DNA of 64,000 nucleotides from Burkholderiales bacterium. Lineage in GTDB: Bacteria > Pseudomonadota > Gammaproteobacteria > Burkholderiales > Burkholderiaceae_E. Positions 28,031 through 35,674 of this stretch are shown one piece after another. The notes below the pieces were generated by a model, which had not been told where the DNA came from, did not search any database, and saw only the letters and a program-made list of their open reading frames with translations. How positions within the stretch are numbered: the first letter of the stretch is position 1; each line of letters starts with the position of its first letter. Made by a program: the position numbers and the translations under genes. The DNA is taken from assembly GCA_947487165.1 (NCBI GenBank), contig CANKWX010000012.1:1-64000 (forward strand). Direction: 5' to 3'.

Positions 28031-28233
28031 CGCCTACTCCCTTTGGGCGAGCCTGCGGAAGACGATTCGGGCGACGACGGTGTCACGAGGCCCTTACGGC
28101 GGCAGAAGTCGAGGACTATCCACTCGAGCATGTTTGTCTGCGAGCGCTGCTCCGACTCGGCTGCCAGTTCGAGGCAACGTTTGAACTCCGGAGTAACCCG
28201 GAAACTTACGGAAACGCGCTTCTCAGCCTGCAC
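28027..28233 (-). CDS. Small ribbon-helix-helix-like protein heading the restriction operon
   Basis: A 68-residue protein starting at GTG 28233 with an excellent AGGAGG six bases upstream. The pattern KRVSVSFRVTPEFKRCLELAAESEQ followed by NMLEWIVLDFCRRKG fits a ribbon-helix-helix fold (one beta strand, two helices). Its stop overlaps the Mod start, so the three genes are coupled. A CCGTAT/ATACGG inverted repeat lies just upstream, which suggests that it represses its own operon, as control proteins of restriction systems do (inference). The tail is Ser/Pro-rich. Confidence 0.7.
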   Translation of the reverse strand: MQAEKRVSVSFRVTPEFKRCLELAAESEQRSQTNMLEWIVLDFCRRKGLVTPSSPESSSAGSPKGSRR

Positions 28234-28256
28234 GTGAGGCCTCCTGCTGGTGCGTG

Positions 28257-28279
28257 CCGTATAGCATAACGCGATACGG
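28257..28279 (-). promoter_or_regulatory. Inverted repeat upstream of the restriction operon, putative operator
   Basis: CCGTAT at 28257-28262 and ATACGG at 28274-28279 form a perfect 6-bp dyad with an 11-nt centre, 24 to 46 nt before the GTG of the ribbon-helix-helix gene. The centre contains TATA-like sequence on the minus strand, so the dyad could overlap the promoter. Confidence 0.45.
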
Positions 28280-28398
28280 TTTCGCTGCAGTGGAGAGGCT
28301 TCAGAAAGGAGCCCGGCGGCCCTCGCTCCACCTAGGCGCGTCCGAAAACGAAACAACCCTCTTCCGAGGGGTGCTTTTGCGGACAGGAAGTGCGTCGC

Positions 28399-28614
28399 TC
28401 AGGACGAAAAGGCCTCGTCGTCGAGCTTCTTTCGCTCCAGGAGCATGTCGTCCGCGAATCGGTATGCCTCGCGACCGATGCTTGGGCCAGGCCGCGTGCT
28501 GTGCCCCTTTTCCTTCATGAACATCGCAGCAGCAATGTGCGCTGCGAGCACGTCGCGAGTGCTGGGGGGCAGGTGACCGTTGGGGTCGATTGTGGAGTTG
28601 GAAGTCTTGGTCAT
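28399..28614 (-). CDS. Small hypothetical protein
   Basis: A 71-residue reading frame (MTKTSNSTIDPNGHL ... LERKKLDDEAFSS) with a helical, charged C-terminal half (REAYRFADDMLLERKKLDDEAF). The ribosome site is weak and I recognise no family. It lies 140 nt downstream of the DUF262-HNH gene in the same direction. It could be real but is supported only by composition and position. Confidence 0.4.
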   Translation of the reverse strand: MTKTSNSTIDPNGHLPPSTRDVLAAHIAAAMFMKEKGHSTRPGPSIGREAYRFADDMLLERKKLDDEAFSS

Positions 28615-28755
28615 GTCGAGAATGCTATGGGTGACGTCTGGTGTAGTACTTCGCTTTATTTTCGGCCAAGACGGTGCTTCAGCCCTCGGTCCCGACTCCG
28701 GCGGGAACTCCTGCGTACCGCGCAGGGAAACGCGCTCAGAAGGTTCGCCGCGCTG

Positions 28756-29880
28756 TCACGTCCCACCCTTTCGCCGGTTGCAGCCCTTGCACAGCATCCG
28801 ACAGTTAGACGCAATCGACCGTCCGCCTGCGTGCCAAGGGTCGATGTGGTCGGCTTCCATTTCGTCAAGCTTGAAAATGCGAGTCTTTTCGGGGCAGGCA
28901 CCATCGGCGCAGATGCCGGCTTGCTTGGTGTAGGTCTCGCGCTTTACCTTGTCGGAGAACGCTCGGAGGCTGAGCTGCCTCTCCTGGCCAGTCAGCACGT
29001 AAGCGTAGACGCCCGCTTTCCGGGTGACTTCTTCGTCTTGCATGAGTTCCGCCACCCGCTTCTCGAGTTCAATTGGGTCAAGGTCATCGTCCTTGTGCTT
29101 GTTGTAAAGCGTCCCCCACGGGACTGACTTCATCTCCTTGCGCACAACAGGGAAGGTTGCCTTGACCCAGTTGATGACCCCGGAGAAGTAGTTCCACAGC
29201 TCAACTGCTGTCTTGTCCGACTGGTGCGCCGCCATGTAGCTAGCAGGCTTGTCACCACTAATCCAGCTGAGCGCTGTCTCCAGATACTCTTGTCGGATGG
29301 GCGACCCCGTCAGGTAGTCGGAAGCCATCGCCTGCGCCGGGCAGTTCGGCTTGCTGAAGCGAGTCTTCGCCCATGAGAGCCATGGTCCGGTGTAGACCGC
29401 GTTCAGTAGCTCTTGCTCGGTTAGCCTCTCACCGGCGATGTTGATGGTTCGGAACCACTCCAGTTTCTCGCTCTCCGGTCCTTCGCAGACGTAAACGGTG
29501 AGCTCGTAGTTGAGGATGGCGTCTTTCTGGTCCTGCGTGAGGTTGTGGAAGTACTGCTCGTTGATGGAAAAATCGCTGTTCACGTACTTGCAGATGCTCA
29601 GTGTTCGCTGTTGCCCGTCTAGCACTTCGAACTTCGCCAAAGAGTCGTCTGCGGGCGCGCTCGGGTCCGGGTTGCGAACCCAATACATCACATTGAGCGG
29701 GTAGCCCTTACGAACGGTGTCGATGACCTTATTGCGCTGCTCATCCTTGTAGACGAACTCACGCTGGTAGGCCGGACGGATATTTAGCTGGCCGTCGAAG
29801 CCGACCACACCGGCATCGCCACTGTCGACGTAGCCGCTGGTCAATGCACGGACGGAAACTTGTCGCGGCTGAATCTTCAT
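28756..29880 (-). CDS. DUF262 domain protein with C-terminal HNH nuclease
   Basis: A 374-residue protein. The N-terminal DUF262 (ParB-like) domain has IRPAYQREFVY at residues 34-44 and the signature DGQQR at 88-92, followed by LEWFRTINIAGERLTEQELLNA. The C-terminus is a zinc-type HNH nuclease: ICADGACPEKT, then EADHIDPWHAGGRS and CRMLCKGCNRRKG. This is the layout of GmrSD-like, often modification-dependent, restriction enzymes. Here its start overlaps the stop of an adenine methylase (ATGA at 29877-29880), which suggests a methylation-blocked partner nuclease instead (inference). All HNH residues are present. Confidence 0.88.
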   Translation of the reverse strand: MKIQPRQVSVRALTSGYVDSGDAGVVGFDGQLNIRPAYQREFVYKDEQRNKVIDTVRKGYPLNVMYWVRNPDPSAPADDSLAKFEVLDGQQRTLSICKYVNSDFSINEQYFHNLTQDQKDAILNYELTVYVCEGPESEKLEWFRTINIAGERLTEQELLNAVYTGPWLSWAKTRFSKPNCPAQAMASDYLTGSPIRQEYLETALSWISGDKPASYMAAHQSDKTAVELWNYFSGVINWVKATFPVVRKEMKSVPWGTLYNKHKDDDLDPIELEKRVAELMQDEEVTRKAGVYAYVLTGQERQLSLRAFSDKVKRETYTKQAGICADGACPEKTRIFKLDEMEADHIDPWHAGGRSIASNCRMLCKGCNRRKGGT

Positions 29881-30800
29881 GCCGTTGCCTTTCGCTTGAT
29901 GAAAATGCGCTTGTAGAGCCCGGCTCCATTCAGAACGGGCGCGTCAAAGCGAGAGTGCGGCTTCTTCAGGTGCTCGAGCTTTCCGTCGCCACCCCTGTCG
30001 GTCGTCCAAATCACCTCGAATTGCTCGGGGTTGTACTTGTCCAGGAACGTAATCGGCACACCCATCACCCCCTCATAGTCGGCGGGGATGTCAGCTACCT
30101 TGCTCACTTCGATGGCTTCATAGTTGTCGTAGCGGGGGTAGCTGGACTCGTTGCCCGAATACATCCGGAAAACGGCGAGTTCTTCGTTTCGACGGTTGTG
30201 AAGCAGGTTGGTGTACCAGCAGATGTTCCCGAACAACTTCACGGTTCCGTCTGGCTGTCGGAACTCCTTCGGCTTGGTCAAGCCGAGCCACAGCGCGTTT
30301 GCCTGGATGAGTCGGAAAGTCTCCTTGTAGGTAATGGCGTTGCTGTTGCCGATGATGAGGAAAGACTTCCCGTGCTCGACCAACTGCGCCACGTACTCCC
30401 TAAAGAGCGAGAATGGTGGGTTGGTCACCACGACGTCAGCCTCGTTCAGCAGACTGACGCACTCCTCGCTGCGAAAGTCGCCATCCCCTAGGAGGGGCGT
30501 CTCGATGAGTCGGTCCTGCCCGAAGTACTCGAGCTTGTATGAGGACCTGCCGGGCGAGTAGTGAGTGGCGATGACCTTCTTCAAGCCCAAGCGCTCGAAG
30601 TTCAACGTGAAGAACTTCCAGAACGCGGACCACTGCGGGTCATCACAATTGCAGAAGACGACCTTACCTTTCAGGTGTGCTCGGTAGTGCCGCAGCTCCT
30701 TCTCGACGTCAGTGAGCTGGGTGTAGAACTCGTCGTTCTTCGCTGCTCGTGCAGCATGCAGCGAGCCATTGCTCGCGGAAGTGGTGGTGGCGCGCGCCAA
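29877..30800 (-). CDS. EcoRI-family adenine-specific DNA methyltransferase
   Basis: A 307-residue protein. KNDEFYTQLTDVEKELRHY and KGKVVFCNCDDP match the N-terminus of M.EcoRI-type enzymes, and the catalytic motif NPPF is at residues 127-130, followed by FLIIGNSNAITYKE and LFGNICWYTNL. It transfers methyl groups to adenine-N6. The start is TTG at 30800 with GGAG six bases upstream. It is directly coupled to the DUF262-HNH gene and no EcoRI-like endonuclease is present. GAATTC does occur in this element (near 21,440 and 33,013), so the target need not be GAATTC. Confidence 0.88.
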   Translation of the reverse strand: MARATTTSASNGSLHAARAAKNDEFYTQLTDVEKELRHYRAHLKGKVVFCNCDDPQWSAFWKFFTLNFERLGLKKVIATHYSPGRSSYKLEYFGQDRLIETPLLGDGDFRSEECVSLLNEADVVVTNPPFSLFREYVAQLVEHGKSFLIIGNSNAITYKETFRLIQANALWLGLTKPKEFRQPDGTVKLFGNICWYTNLLHNRRNEELAVFRMYSGNESSYPRYDNYEAIEVSKVADIPADYEGVMGVPITFLDKYNPEQFEVIWTTDRGGDGKLEHLKKPHSRFDAPVLNGAGLYKRIFIKRKATA

Positions 30801-30803
30801 GGA

Positions 30804-30872
30804 CTGCTCCGATAGAGCAGCACCCGTAACGAGCGGTTGTGTCCTTGCTCACAACGTGAGCTCTGTTACGGG
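30804..30872 (-). promoter_or_regulatory. Nested inverted repeats upstream of the methylase-nuclease operon
   Basis: Three perfect dyads lie just before the methylase start: CTGCTC/GAGCAG (30804-30820), CCCGTAAC/GTTACGGG (30823-30830 and 30865-30872), and inside it GTTGTG/CACAAC (30836-30841 and 30850-30855). They could be operators or a structured leader. The half-site CCGTA is shared with the dyad upstream of the type III operon. The whole stretch 30,801-31,203 has no convincing gene. Confidence 0.5.
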
Positions 30873-31132
30873 TTAGTGTCCTGGCGGGTGCTGATGGGGT
30901 TGGTCAGAGGCCTCAGCTGGAGGCCGGTTCAAGGCGTGTAGCCAGCCCGTTTATGCCTTTCGCTTCAGGCTCAGGTGCGCTCGGACCGGGGGTCACCCGT
31001 CCGAGTTGCTTGGCCAGAAATCGGTGGGCACCGGGCGAAGAGTGTCGTGCTGTAGAGGCGCGGGCTGCCACGGCACGCTTCTTGACGATGCGCGAGTGCA
31101 CCGGGGTCCGCCTTACCCACGGATTGGAGAAC

Positions 31133-31162
31133 TTGAGAGCCTTGACACAAGAGCCGTATCAT
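31133..31162 (+). promoter_or_regulatory. Sigma-70-like promoter for the small gene at 31204
   Basis: TTGAGA at 31133-31138 and TATCAT at 31157-31162 are separated by 18 nt, each one base from consensus. Transcription would start near 31169, 35 nt before the ATG. Confidence 0.45.
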
Positions 31163-31203
31163 CAGAATGTCGAGCGCGACGCCACGTCAGCCCCCTCTCC
31201 GAG

Positions 31204-31515
31204 ATGGACGACTTTCCAAACGGCTGCCTTGTCTCAGCCGCTGCGGCCGAACAGCTCGACGAACTTGAGTGGAATGCGGCTGACCTATTCGCCCGGCATT
31301 TGTCTGGCGACTGGGGCGAAGTGTCGAACGAAGTACGCCGGATGAACGAGGACCCAGCCAAATGGCGCAGACTCAGTTGCTACTGGCACGACCGAAAGGC
31401 CGGGCTGGGGCTGGTGGTCGTCGAAGAGGACGACCAGCTGACACTCCTCACGACGACCGAGCTCGCAGCCATCGGTAACCCTCAATCCCCGAAGCCTGCC
31501 TCGGGACTGCACTAG
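31204..31515 (+). CDS. Small conserved hypothetical protein (GDWGE-motif family)
   Basis: A 103-residue protein beginning MDDFPNGCLVSAAAAEQLDEL. The central LFARHLSGDWGEVSNEVRRMNED and the terminal VVEEDDQLTLLTTTEL match a family of small proteins that is common on plasmids and genomic islands and often loosely labelled as restriction-related; no function is established. The ATG at 31204 was chosen because the family homology begins there. The 3' end overlaps a convergent gene by 68 nt. The basis is family recognition from memory. Confidence 0.65.
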   Translation: MDDFPNGCLVSAAAAEQLDELEWNAADLFARHLSGDWGEVSNEVRRMNEDPAKWRRLSCYWHDRKAGLGLVVVEEDDQLTLLTTTELAAIGNPQSPKPASGLH

Positions 31516-32035
31516 CGCGCCCGGGTAGTCCGGGTGCTTTCGTGTCAGTTTCGGGCCGTTTCGACCCTTCTCTCGGGGTCGCTAGTCCGCAAGTCTTTGA
31601 AGTGCGTACCGCGCCGACCTCAGGGCCGAATAAGCTTCGTTGTCGGTCGGCGATGGCCCGACATCGAAGCCGCGGGCGTAGACGCGCCGCAGTTGCTCGA
31701 CCGACTTGCGGGTACAAAGATTCGACGCGGAGTAGCAGGGCGCCGGCCCAAATGGTGTCGGCATCGACATGCCCGCGATGAAGCTCCACCGCGATGCCTT
31801 CCCGTCGAAGAGCGAGTAGCGTTGCGCTGAGAACCACCTGATAACTGAGCGGCACGACCGCTGCAGGCCCAGGTGCGTCCATGCGTTCGGCGTGGAGCAA
31901 GCACGACGGCGCTTTCTCGCAGTGCCCGTCGACGAAGGAGCGCGAGTCTTGCGTCGACGCGTCGACCTCCACGAAGCGCCGTCGACCTTCGAGCGAAGAG
32001 AGGAACGCCCGGAGCTGGCTTGCATCCGATTTCAT
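31448..32035 (-). CDS. Hypothetical protein, third gene of coupled cassette
   Basis: A 195-residue frame starting MKSDASQLRAFLSSLEGRRRFVEVD. I recognise no family. The first 110 residues look folded (LSYQVVLSATLLALRREGIAVELHRG); the rest is Arg-rich and may be poorly structured. The ATG overlaps the stop of the upstream gene (ATGA at 32032-32035), which is the main evidence that it is translated. The C-terminal 22 codons overlap the convergent gene at 31204-31515. Confidence 0.5.
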   Translation of the reverse strand: MKSDASQLRAFLSSLEGRRRFVEVDASTQDSRSFVDGHCEKAPSCLLHAERMDAPGPAAVVPLSYQVVLSATLLALRREGIAVELHRGHVDADTIWAGALLLRVESLYPQVGRATAARLRPRLRCRAIADRQRSLFGPEVGAVRTSKTCGLATPREGSKRPETDTKAPGLPGRASAVPRQASGIEGYRWLRARSS

Positions 32036-32430
32036 GGCCTACGATTCTCAAACGCCCTTGGCGCACGCCGCGAGCCCGATGTGCCGGGTCGCTGGATGTC
32101 GTCGCCCATGGAGACGACTCGGTCGCGCTCCCTGCTCACCTCACAACGCACTGCGCTTATCAGACGAGTCCAGACCAGCTCGCCCAGCGGCTCCCAGGTT
32201 TCCGGCAAACCCGGCTCGTTCGGCAGCGGCTCCAATCGAAGCCGAGGTTTGTGCAGCTTCACGAACTTGGTGAGCGATTTCAGGTCGGCGTGCTTCGCGA
32301 GCTCCATACGACCCTCAGGGTGAAGAACAGCCGTCGTGAGATGAGAGACGCGGAACCGTAGACGGCCGACTGTCCCGAAGGGCTGGGCGTCGTTGAATGC
32401 CCAAGCGAGCAGCTCTTCGTCCTCCCTCAT
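32032..32430 (-). CDS. Hypothetical protein, second gene of coupled cassette
   Basis: A 132-residue protein starting MREDEELLAWAFNDAQPF. The core SLTKFVKLHKPRLRLEPLP followed by LPETWEPLGELVW resembles the core of the gene just upstream (VFVERHSPSLRLQRLP...LPTWRDLTASEW), so the two are probably paralogues. Start and stop overlap both neighbours by ATGA. No known family was recognised. Confidence 0.6.
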   Translation of the reverse strand: MREDEELLAWAFNDAQPFGTVGRLRFRVSHLTTAVLHPEGRMELAKHADLKSLTKFVKLHKPRLRLEPLPNEPGLPETWEPLGELVWTRLISAVRCEVSRERDRVVSMGDDIQRPGTSGSRRAPRAFENRRP

Positions 32431-32882
32431 TGTGGCTTCCCCACGCCCGCCTCCAGCTGCGCACCGCTGGCGGCGCGAGCGCCGCCGCGCATCTTCGGTC
32501 GGGGACGAATCGCGCTGAAGGCGCCGGGACTCTCGAACCCAGCATCGGCGAGTGGCGCAGGTTCCGCCACCGCGGCTAGGTGCTCGACAGCCGCGTCACC
32601 GAGGAGACGGACCAACTCGGCCCACTCAGAGGCCGTCAGGTCGCGCCAGGTCGGCAGCGCCGCTTCCGGGTATGGCAAGCGCTGCAAGCGCAGGGACGGA
32701 GAGTGCCGCTCGACGAAGACCGCTAGAGTCGAGAGGTCCGGGAACGGATAGGTGAACCAGCTTCCGTCGTCGCTGAACGTCACTACCCGGTAGGGAACTG
32801 GACGAGAGTGCCGCCTTGCGAGCGGACTTGCCTGGTCGACATCGAAGTAGACCCAGGAAGGCGATATTGTCGTTTCTGTCAT
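32427..32882 (-). CDS. Hypothetical protein, first gene of coupled cassette
   Basis: A 151-residue protein starting MTETTISPSWVYFDVDQ. An alpha/beta-looking core (YRVVTFSDDGSWFTYPFPDLSTLAVFVERHSPSLRL) is followed by a low-complexity Ala/Arg/Gly tail. It is paralogous in its core to the next gene and overlaps it by ATGA. It heads a three-gene translationally coupled unit. No function can be assigned. Confidence 0.6.
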   Translation of the reverse strand: MTETTISPSWVYFDVDQASPLARRHSRPVPYRVVTFSDDGSWFTYPFPDLSTLAVFVERHSPSLRLQRLPYPEAALPTWRDLTASEWAELVRLLGDAAVEHLAAVAEPAPLADAGFESPGAFSAIRPRPKMRGGARAASGAQLEAGVGKPQ

Positions 32883-33157
32883 GCGTTATGTGTCTGGCAG
32901 TAGCGCTCTGTTGAGCGGACGCGGAGCCTACTCATCCGCATCCGCCAGCGCACTGCATGACGCTCGTCCGGTACCGCTTTCCCGACAGTCGGCGAACGCT
33001 TCGACAGAGAACGAATTCTCGCGTGTGCGGTGCTTGCGCCGCCGGTCGCGTCAGTACGTCTCGCCACGCGCCCGCCCGGACCGAGCCTGGCAATGCCTGC
33101 CCCGCAGGACCTGTTTTCCCCGCCTGGTATTCACCCCCGCGGCAGCCTCAAACGCCC

Positions 33158-33490
33158 TCAGCTGAGGCTCGCGCCCGTCTTGAGGCTCAGCGGCGTGACG
33201 CTCGATAGCGCGTTGGACGCCTTGGCGGCCTCTCTGGCTTGCCAGAGGTCATAGGCGGCCTGCTGGGCCAGCCATACCTCCGCGGCCCCTCCATGACCCC
33301 TGCCCAGCCAGCGCTCGACGCGCAGAGCCATAAGCGGACTGATGGATGCGTGTCCGTTGAGAACCCGCGAGAGCGTCGTCCGGGACATGTGCAACTGGGC
33401 GGCCGCTTCGGCCACCTGCAGGTTCAAGGCAGGCAGGATGTCGTCGCGCAGGGTCAAGCCCGGGTGCGGCGGATTGTGCATGCGGCTCAT
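33158..33490 (-). CDS. higA: HigA-family antitoxin, apparently without a toxin
   Basis: A 110-residue protein starting MSRMHNPPHPGLTLRDDILPAL, the typical HigA/VapI opening. The helix-turn-helix is VAEAAAQLHMSRTTLSRVLNGHASISPLMALRVERWLG. HigA represses its operon and neutralises the mRNA-cleaving toxin HigB. The toxin gene is expected immediately upstream (33,491 onward), but no HigB/RelE-like frame is present there. It may therefore act as a lone regulator or anti-addiction factor (inference). Confidence 0.85.
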   Translation of the reverse strand: MSRMHNPPHPGLTLRDDILPALNLQVAEAAAQLHMSRTTLSRVLNGHASISPLMALRVERWLGRGHGGAAEVWLAQQAAYDLWQAREAAKASNALSSVTPLSLKTGASLS

Positions 33491-34467
33491 ACGGACTTCC
33501 GGGCTAGTCTGGGTCGTCAAAGTGGCGCTGAGGGAACGCCAGTAGCAAGTGTGCCGCGGTTGACGAGACTCTTGGCGAGGCAGCCAAGTTCAGGCGTCCA
33601 CCACCTTGCCAATGCGAAGCGCCACCCTTCCCCTGGCACGCCGCGCTGCGAGCCGTTGTGACGACGTCAGGCCCCTGAGGCGGTAAGGCCGGGAAGCCGA
33701 GGCGACACGGCGAACCTGAACTCTCGACGGCCCGTGCGGCAACGGCAGGCCGCCATCGCGTATGCAAGAACCGACAGATTTGGCATGTCGATGCATACGC
33801 CCTGGGTAGCGCTGAACCAGTTCGGTCTCGAGCGCCGACTGTGCGCTCTACCGACAGCGCCGACCGCCCAGCAGACGCCCAGGCCCGCAAGGGCCCTTGC
33901 AGGACATGAGCTCTGCCCTTCCAGACGCGGTTGCCTCGACCCCGTCGGAGACGGCAAGGCGTTCGTCCTTGGAAGCCTTCGGCGAGGCGGCAAGGTAGAG
34001 GCACCCGACTCATCCAAGGGCAGCCGCCCGGATTCGCGCACGAAGGATAGTAAGTAGACGGGCACCCGCAAACCCGCGTCGTTACTGGGTTTCCAGGCGG
34101 TTGCGCGGACTCTAAGACCACCAGAGCGGACTCTAAGCACATGTCGGCGGACTCAAAGCACATGGCCGGGGGCGCTTGGACGCCCCAAACGGACTCTAAG
34201 CACATGCGCCCGGACTCTAAGCACATGAGGCCCCGCGCCCTCAAAGCGGACCGATGGCGAACACCGCGGGTTGCCTTCTGGCCGTCGCCGGACCGCTCGC
34301 GGTTGCACAGTCGCACACGCGGTGGGCAGCGACGTCCTGCTCGACGGACCGAGGCGCGGACTCTAAGCACATGAATAGGTCGCCTTCTACCCCGGCCGCC
34401 AGTCAGCCAGGGTTGGCTTCGCGCGGGCAGAGGGTACTGGCGCTGAGGGCTGGCTGCCCTCCTCCGT
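33491..34467. other. Gene-free region, probable plasmid origin (oriV-like)
   Basis: No convincing coding region lies in these 977 nt. The right part carries iterons (34105-34373) just beyond the 3' end of a TrfA-family initiator gene. The left part (33,500-34,060) has no motif I recognise; no DnaA box or long AT-rich tract was seen. The arrangement of iterons and initiator supports a replication origin, integrated or autonomous. Confidence 0.6.
34105..34373 (+). repeat. Iterons for TrfA-like initiator
   Basis: The unit is GCGGACTCTAAGCACATG (18 bp). Copies are at 34126-34143, 34147-34164 (one internal mismatch), 34189-34206 and 34210-34227 (first base differs in both), and 34356-34373. A half copy lacking CACATG starts at 34105. 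Starts at 34105, 34126, 34147, 34189 and 34210 lie on an exact 21-nt grid, two helical turns, with one empty slot near 34168. That slot holds a hairpin (GGGGCG, loop CTTGGA, CGCCCC; 34169-34186). The short spacers exclude CRISPR. RK2-type oriV has iterons of similar length and spacing. Confidence 0.85.
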
Positions 34468-35640
34468 TCAGACGTCGACGACGTCGGCGGCCACCCGAGC
34501 GGCAGGCTCCCCCGCAGCGGAGGTCGCCGAGCCGGTGCTCGCCATGGTCCCGGCGGGCCTTGTCTTTCGCCACCGAACGACGCCTTGCCCAATCGTCCAG
34601 CCCTCGTCGATGACCTGAAGGTCGACGAGGTCGTTCAACGACCGGCGCAGCATCCGGGCAAAGGATTCAGGCTCCGCATCCGAGCCGCAGAGCTCCTGCA
34701 GCGTCGGCAGCGGCATTGGAATCAGTCGGCTCTGGCTCTCGATGAATCCGTAGAGCCAAGAAGATAGACCTTCCGGGACGACACGTCGGCGCTGGAAGTC
34801 CACCCAGACGTTCATCGAGGTCTTGAAGAGCGCCACGATGTCAGCGTCCAGGGCCACGCTCCACTGGCCGCGGCTGGGGAAGTGAAAGCGCTGGCAGAGC
34901 TGCACGCTGACGTCGGCGAACTGCACGAGGCCCCGCTGCAGCCTGACGATGTGGTCCTTCAGCAGCATGCGCGACTTACCGTCGTAGCGCTGGAACACGG
35001 CCCGACACAGCTCCTCTGCGGAGAAGTGGACGGTGCAGCCCGCCTGCGCGTCGCGGGTCAAGTTCAGCAGCGCCATGAACACCAGGCCGTCCGACTGCCG
35101 GAGCTCAGGGCCGATGTACTTCAACACTAGGCCCTGGCGTTCGCTCTGCATCTCGATGGTCACCGAGTCCGAGCGAGCCGTGCTGCGTGACGAGACCCGG
35201 AACAGCGGGGACACGAAGAAGGCTCGGGGGCTGATGAGCTGGCTGCTCCCGTGTTGCGGGATGAACTTGCTCTCAAGCTCTTTCTCGATGCGCTCCTCTT
35301 CGAGCAGCGAATCCTGGACCACGCGGAAGAGGCGCCGGCGCTCGGGGGTGTCGCTGCGCTCTTGGCGGGACTCCTGCGTAGCCGACTCTCGGCCCTTCCG
35401 GAGCGCCTTCTTCTGCTCGAGCAGGGTCGAACGCGTCGGCAGTACGCCAGAGGCGTGACCGACCACGAACGACAACGGCGCGTATTCGCCTAGCGCCGAC
35501 GACTCTGCTGATTTCTCCAAGACCTGCTCCGACACCTGGGGTTGCGGTGAGGGAGTCAAGCGAACCGCGCTTATACCTGTGTGCAAGGGGCTCGCCCTAC
35601 CGATAAGTCGCGTCGCTATAGAACCCGCAGCCCTCCTCAA
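34468..35640 (-). CDS. trfA: TrfA-family plasmid replication initiator
   Basis: Up to 390 residues. The C-terminal two thirds match TrfA: VLKYIGPELRQSDGLVFMALLNLTRD, then SRMLLKDHIVRLQRGLVQF, LSSWLYGFIESQSRLIPMPLPTLQELCGS and FARMLRRSLNDLVDL, which form the tandem winged helices. An extended charged N-terminus (LLEQKKALRKGRESATQESRQER) precedes them. It would bind the adjacent iterons and load the helicase. The N-terminal start is uncertain: TTG 35640 gives the longest form, GTG 35535 a shorter one. It is divergent from the gene at 35675. Ser/Ala-rich C-terminal residues are not part of the usual fold. Confidence 0.82.
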   Translation of the reverse strand: MRRAAGSIATRLIGRASPLHTGISAVRLTPSPQPQVSEQVLEKSAESSALGEYAPLSFVVGHASGVLPTRSTLLEQKKALRKGRESATQESRQERSDTPERRRLFRVVQDSLLEEERIEKELESKFIPQHGSSQLISPRAFFVSPLFRVSSRSTARSDSVTIEMQSERQGLVLKYIGPELRQSDGLVFMALLNLTRDAQAGCTVHFSAEELCRAVFQRYDGKSRMLLKDHIVRLQRGLVQFADVSVQLCQRFHFPSRGQWSVALDADIVALFKTSMNVWVDFQRRRVVPEGLSSWLYGFIESQSRLIPMPLPTLQELCGSDAEPESFARMLRRSLNDLVDLQVIDEGWTIGQGVVRWRKTRPAGTMASTGSATSAAGEPAARVAADVVDV

Positions 35641-35674
35641 GCTGGACGTTTATCCTCACCCTCCTCTTCCTGCG

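Noticed and set aside
31582-32066. Alternative reverse-strand frames of 147 and 148 codons
   Set aside because: They compete with the frame at 31448-32035, which alone keeps the ATGA overlap with its upstream neighbour; the alternatives are Arg/Ser-rich and have no start context.
34105-34373. Repeats considered as a CRISPR array
   Set aside because: Units are 18 bp with 3-nt gaps on a 21-nt grid, with no unique spacers of 25-40 nt and no cas genes; an iteron set is the better reading.
33504-34592. Minus-strand reading frame of 362 codons across the iteron region
   Set aside because: It translates the iterons as repeats of CLES/MCLES, is Arg/Pro/Ser-rich without folds, and covers the probable origin; it is best explained as non-coding.
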